In this document: one piece after another, positions 6,294-9,247 of the stretch | How the letters are laid out: each line of letters begins with the position of its first letter | Position numbering within the stretch: position 1 is the first letter of the stretch | Assembly (NCBI GenBank): GCA_903923345.1 | Contig: CAIXXI010000326.1 | Span: 1-9,247, forward strand | Source of the DNA: an uncultured Burkholderiales bacterium | GTDB lineage: Bacteria; Pseudomonadota; Gammaproteobacteria; Burkholderiales; Burkholderiaceae_E | Reading direction: 5' to 3' | Length of the DNA: 9,247 nucleotides | Notes under the pieces: model-generated | The model's input: the letters and a program-made list of their open reading frames with translations, nothing else | Told to the model about the DNA's origin: nothing | The model's database searches: none | Translations under genes and position numbers: made by a program

Positions 6294-7585
6294 GCCTGGA
6301 TGCCAGTTCGCTCACGCCGATGCCTGTTGGCCCGCTTACCCGGCGGATCACCCGTGAAGTGGCCGTCAGCTGGGGCAGTCGGACGATTAGGATTGGTGGT
6401 GGACACCCGGTGGTGGTTCAGTCGATGACCAACACGGACACCGCGGATCCGATCGGCACCGCAATTCAGGTGAAGGCTCTGGCTCAGGCCGGCTCGGAGA
6501 TCGTGCGGGTGACGGTCAACACACCGGATGCAGCTCGCGAAGTCATCGCATTGCGCGAGCAACTCGATCGGATGGGCGTCGATGTCCCGTTGGTCGGGGA
6601 TTTTCATTACAACGGTCACAAGCTGTTGACCCAGTATCCAGATTGCGCTCAGGCACTCTCCAAATACCGGATCAATCCGGGCAACGTCGGCTCCGCCAGC
6701 AAGCGTGACGGCAACTTTGCCCAGATGGTCGAGGTTGCCGCCCGGTACGAAAAGCCGGTTCGGATTGGCGTGAACTGGGGCAGTCTGGATCAATCGCTGC
6801 TGGCTCGACTCATGGATGAGAACGCGGCCCGCAAGACGCCTTGGGATGCCATGCAGGTGATGCGCGAGGCCCTGGTGACCTCGGCCATCGACAGCGCTCA
6901 CCAGGCCGAAGCGGTTGGCTTGTCCCCGAATGCGATCATCCTGTCCGCCAAGGTTTCGAACGTTCAGGACGTCGTATCCGTCTATCGCGAACTCGCTCGT
7001 CGCTGCGATTACCCCCTGCATGTCGGCCTGACCGAGGCCGGGATGGGCAGCAAAGGCATTGTTGCCTCAACGGCTGCGCTGTCTGTTCTGTTGCAGGAAG
7101 GGATTGGCGACACCATACGGGTCTCGCTCACACCGGAACCCGGTGGCGATCGCACCCGTGAAGTGGTGGTCGCGCAAGAGATTCTGCAGACAATGGGCTT
7201 GCGTGCCTTCACCCCTCTGGTGATTGCCTGCCCCGGGTGCGGCCGCACCAGCAGCACGTTTTTCCAGGAGTTGGCCGAGCAGATTCAAACCTATCTGCGG
7301 GCCCAAATGCCAGTCTGGAGGGCATCCTATCCCGGCGTGGAGTCGATGCAGGTCGCCGTCATGGGATGCGTGGTCAATGGCCCCGGCGAGTCCCGGCATG
7401 CCGATATCGGGATATCGCTTCCGGGTGCCGACGAGGCGCCGGTTGCGCCGGTATTTGTCGACGGAGAGCGTTCGGTCACGCTCAAGGGCGATCGCATCGC
7501 CGAAGAGTTCAAACAGATCGTTGACGAGTACGTTCATCGCCGTTACGGGGCCTTGATCGCAGCCGACACTCCCCCCGCGCCCTGA
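6290..7585 (+). CDS. ispG: 4-hydroxy-3-methylbut-2-en-1-yl diphosphate synthase IspG (GcpE)
   Basis: IspG is the penultimate MEP-pathway enzyme. It reductively opens ME-cPP to HMBPP using a 4Fe-4S cluster and electrons from flavodoxin or ferredoxin. The 431-aa protein has the TIM-barrel part with VQSMTNTDT (43-51) and YRINPGNVGS (126-135). The C-terminal Fe-S domain carries C314 and C317 (ACPGCGRTSS) and C360 in MGCVVNGPGE with E367, matching E. coli C270, C273, C305 and E312. It is about 60 aa longer than the E. coli enzyme, with extra segments in the barrel and near residues 365-395. That is typical of the longer betaproteobacterial form and is not a fusion. ATG 6290 overlaps the rodZ stop (ATGA), with AGGGGA (6277-6282) 7 nt upstream. 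Its product feeds undecaprenyl phosphate, the carrier used by the RodZ-organised wall machinery. Confidence 0.97.
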   Translation: MSLDASSLTPMPVGPLTRRITREVAVSWGSRTIRIGGGHPVVVQSMTNTDTADPIGTAIQVKALAQAGSEIVRVTVNTPDAAREVIALREQLDRMGVDVPLVGDFHYNGHKLLTQYPDCAQALSKYRINPGNVGSASKRDGNFAQMVEVAARYEKPVRIGVNWGSLDQSLLARLMDENAARKTPWDAMQVMREALVTSAIDSAHQAEAVGLSPNAIILSAKVSNVQDVVSVYRELARRCDYPLHVGLTEAGMGSKGIVASTAALSVLLQEGIGDTIRVSLTPEPGGDRTREVVVAQEILQTMGLRAFTPLVIACPGCGRTSSTFFQELAEQIQTYLRAQMPVWRASYPGVESMQVAVMGCVVNGPGESRHADIGISLPGADEAPVAPVFVDGERSVTLKGDRIAEEFKQIVDEYVHRRYGALIAADTPPAP

Positions 7586-7613
7586 GCCGCATTTTTCGAT
7601 TCAGAACGTTTCC

Positions 7614-8957
7614 ATGTCTGACAACCCTCAGCGCGAACCGCGCGAAACCTCCGCGCGCAGCCCTTCACGCCTGACGGGCGTCAAGGGCATGAACGATCTG
7701 TTGCCCGGCGACAGTGAGCGCTGGGAGCAACTCGACCAGACGGTTGCCGCCTGGGCGCGCAGCTATGGCTATCGCCAGATCCGCACCCCGATGGTCGAGC
7801 ACACGGCCTTGTTTCGGCGGGGCATTGGTGAAGTCACCGACATCGTCGAGAAGGAAATGTATTCCTTCGAGGACGCACTGAACGGTGAGCACCTCACCTT
7901 GCGCCCGGAAAACACCGCTGGCGTTGTGCGGGCGGTAATTGAGCACAACCTGCTCTATGACGGCCCGAAGCGCCTGTGGTACGTCGGACCGATGTTTCGC
8001 CATGAGCGGCCGCAACGCGGGCGATACCGTCAGTTTCATCAGATCGGTATCGAGGCGCTGGGATTCGCAGGGCCTGATATCGACGCCGAAGTGATCGCGA
8101 TGAGCCGCAGGCTGTGGGACGACCTGGGCATTGAGGATGTCACGCTCGAGCTCAACAGCATCGGTGACGCCTCCGAACGCAGCGAGCACCGAGCGGCGCT
8201 GATTGCCTATTTCGAGCGCCATCAGGACGTGCTGGATGAAGACGCGCGGCGCCGCCTCCACAGCAATCCCCTTCGAATTCTGGATACCAAAAATCCTGCG
8301 ATGCAATCGCTCGTCGAGGGCGCGCCTCGACTGGCCGATTTTCTCGGTGACGAATCGAGATCGCATTTCGACGGCGTGCAGTCATTGCTCAAGTCGATCG
8401 GCATCGAGTTCGTCATCAATCCGCGCCTGGTTCGTGGACTGGACTACTACAACCGGACGGTGTTCGAATGGACCACGACCCGGCTTGGCGCACAGGGCAC
8501 CATCTGCGGAGGCGGGCGGTATGATCCCCTGATCGGCATGCTGGGTGGTAAGCCCGCCCCGGCCTGCGGTTTTGCGATCGGCGTGGAACGCTTGCTTGAA
8601 TTGCTGCGCGAATCGGGCGAGGCGCAGGTCGGGCCTCAGTGTGATGTCTATGTCGTGCATCAAGGCGAGGCAGCTCAGTCGATCGCCTTTACTGTGGCCG
8701 AAGGCTTGCGCAGTACCGGTCTTGATGTGGTGCTGCATGCCGGCGGAGGCAGTTTCAAGTCGCAGTTCAAGCGGGCTGATGCCAGCGGCGCCGAGTTCGC
8801 CGTGATCATCGGCGAGGATGAAGCAGCAGCCCGAACGGCCACGGTCAAGGCGCTGCGCTCGTCGGAATCAGGGCAGGGCAGCGGCGCGCAGCAGGCCGTG
8901 CCGATCGACGATCTGCCTGCTTATCTGGTCGATGCATTGGTCGCCGACAACGATTGA
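7614..8957 (+). CDS. hisS: Histidyl-tRNA synthetase
   Basis: This class II aminoacyl-tRNA synthetase charges tRNA-His. The 447-aa protein has the conserved entry VKGMNDLLPGD (23-33), motif 2 FRHERPQRGRYRQFHQ (128-143), the HisRS signature RGLDYYNRTVFEW (274-286), ICGGGRYDPLIGMLGG (297-312) and motif 3 CGFAIGVERLLELL (318-331). The anticodon-binding domain covers about 340-445, with GSFKSQFKRADASGA. E. coli HisRS has about 10 residues before GMNDYLPG, whereas this one has 25 before GMNDLLPG. That N-terminal arm (2-18) is polar and Arg/Ser-rich. The ATG lies 28 nt after ispG and has no clear Shine-Dalgarno, so a shorter start cannot be fully excluded; no closer in-frame ATG fits better than the internal M26. 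It is the canonical HisS, not the HisZ paralogue, because all catalytic motifs are kept. Confidence 0.97.
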   Translation: MSDNPQREPRETSARSPSRLTGVKGMNDLLPGDSERWEQLDQTVAAWARSYGYRQIRTPMVEHTALFRRGIGEVTDIVEKEMYSFEDALNGEHLTLRPENTAGVVRAVIEHNLLYDGPKRLWYVGPMFRHERPQRGRYRQFHQIGIEALGFAGPDIDAEVIAMSRRLWDDLGIEDVTLELNSIGDASERSEHRAALIAYFERHQDVLDEDARRRLHSNPLRILDTKNPAMQSLVEGAPRLADFLGDESRSHFDGVQSLLKSIGIEFVINPRLVRGLDYYNRTVFEWTTTRLGAQGTICGGGRYDPLIGMLGGKPAPACGFAIGVERLLELLRESGEAQVGPQCDVYVVHQGEAAQSIAFTVAEGLRSTGLDVVLHAGGGSFKSQFKRADASGAEFAVIIGEDEAAARTATVKALRSSESGQGSGAQQAVPIDDLPAYLVDALVADND

Positions 8958-8960
8958 CGT

Positions 8961-9029
8961 GTGTCGGTGCATGTCCAGCGTCTGGCGAATGACTTGCAGG
9001 CGCTGATCAGTCAGAACAATGAGGAATTG
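8961..9029 (+). other. Open, coding-like stretch in frame with yfgM (possible N-terminal extension)
   Basis: From GTG 8961, 3 nt after the hisS stop, the frame stays open for 23 codons into the yfgM ATG at 9030. By my count GC at codon positions 1, 2 and 3 is about 65%, 22% and 74%, the pattern expected of real coding DNA in a GC-rich genome. The translated stretch (including VQRLANDLQALISQ) looks like a polar amphipathic helix. No Shine-Dalgarno precedes the GTG, whereas one precedes ATG 9030. It may be a true extension, a minor second start, or a remnant. Confidence 0.3.
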
Positions 9030-9247
9030 ATGGCTTACGATTTACAGGAACAAGACCAGATCGACGCATTCAAGGCGTTCTGGAACAAGTATGGCAGCCT
9101 GCTGCTGACGGTGTTGACCGTGGTCTTGCTCGCGATTGCAGGCTGGCGGGCCTGGGGTTACTGGCAGCAAAAGCAGGCGGCTGGCGCCTCGGTTGTTTAC
9201 GAGCAGCTGCGCGAAGCGGTCGAACGCAAGGACATCTCGAAGGTCAA
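9030..9247 (+). CDS. yfgM: YfgM-family SecYEG-associated ancillary protein, 3' end outside the window (partial)
   Basis: Seventy-two codons plus two bases are visible. The sequence begins MAYDLQEQDQIDAFKAFWNK, the short acidic cytoplasmic tail typical of YfgM. One transmembrane helix follows (about 23-39), then GWRAWGYWQQKQ (38-49) and the beginning of a helical periplasmic domain that in the family contains TPR-like repeats. In E. coli YfgM binds SecYEG and the chaperone PpiD and helps periplasmic chaperone hand-over. The start ATG 9030 has AGGA at 9022-9025, 4 nt upstream, and matches the usual family beginning. The position after hisS is conserved, and bamB and der usually follow beyond the edge. 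The in-frame GTG at 8961 is an alternative start. Confidence 0.88.
   Translation, partial: MAYDLQEQDQIDAFKAFWNKYGSLLLTVLTVVLLAIAGWRAWGYWQQKQAAGASVVYEQLREAVERKDISKV

Noticed and set aside
6182..7021. A 279-codon minus-strand open frame across rodZ/ispG
   Set aside because: It is opposite conserved ispG sequence, with low-complexity, His/Arg-rich content and no ribosome-binding site.
7665..8366. A 233-codon minus-strand frame inside hisS
   Set aside because: It is opposite the catalytic core of hisS and has no recognisable motif or start context.
1..9247. Mobile element, defence system or biosynthetic cluster
   Set aside because: All genes belong to conserved housekeeping families in a conserved order; there are no transposase, integrase, toxin or nuclease-effector genes and no direct-repeat arrays or tRNA att-like sites.

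Overview
The window is a gene-dense, GC-rich (roughly 60% by eye) stretch of chromosomal housekeeping DNA. The gene order ndk-rlmN-pilF/pilW-rodZ-ispG-hisS-yfgM is a conserved proteobacterial neighbourhood. The long IspG form (431 aa) and the PolB-type exonuclease beside rlmD point to a betaproteobacterium, most likely Burkholderiales; the family is an inference. I see no insertion sequence, phage gene, CRISPR array, tRNA or rRNA, and no convincing previously undescribed system. The interest lies in regulation and gene starts.

Layout. (1) At 3-1840 (+) the 3' end of a PolB-type 3'-5' exonuclease gene overlaps rlmD (23S rRNA m5U methyltransferase) by 13 nt. (2) At 1841-1944 is a short convergent intergenic region with a strong intrinsic terminator whose U-tract serves the minus-strand gene. 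(3) At 1945-2652 (-) is a seven-helix BI-1/YccA-family membrane protein. (4) At 2653-2877 is the only regulatory hub: divergent candidate promoters for yccA and ndk, an inverted repeat between them, and small hairpins in both leaders, one covering the yccA ribosome-binding site. (5) From 2878 to the right edge (+) run ndk, rlmN, pilW, rodZ, ispG, hisS and yfgM (cut by the edge). Four successive junctions overlap (ATGA, GTGA, an 8-nt GTG...TGA overlap, ATGA), so at least ndk to ispG look translationally coupled. ispG-hisS has a 28-nt gap. hisS-yfgM has 72 nt that stays open in the yfgM frame.

Together the plus-strand operon joins nucleotide balance (Ndk), rRNA/tRNA modification and charging (RlmN, HisRS), isoprenoid precursor synthesis for undecaprenyl carrier and quinones (IspG), and envelope assembly (PilW for type IV pili, RodZ for the MreB elongasome, YfgM at SecYEG). 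Both radical/Fe-S enzymes (RlmN, IspG) and the Fe-S methyltransferase RlmD retain all expected cluster cysteines. Every plus-strand and minus-strand gene appears intact apart from the two cut by the window edges. A compositional oddity is the palindrome CGATCG, found 15 times, about five times the number expected from base composition.
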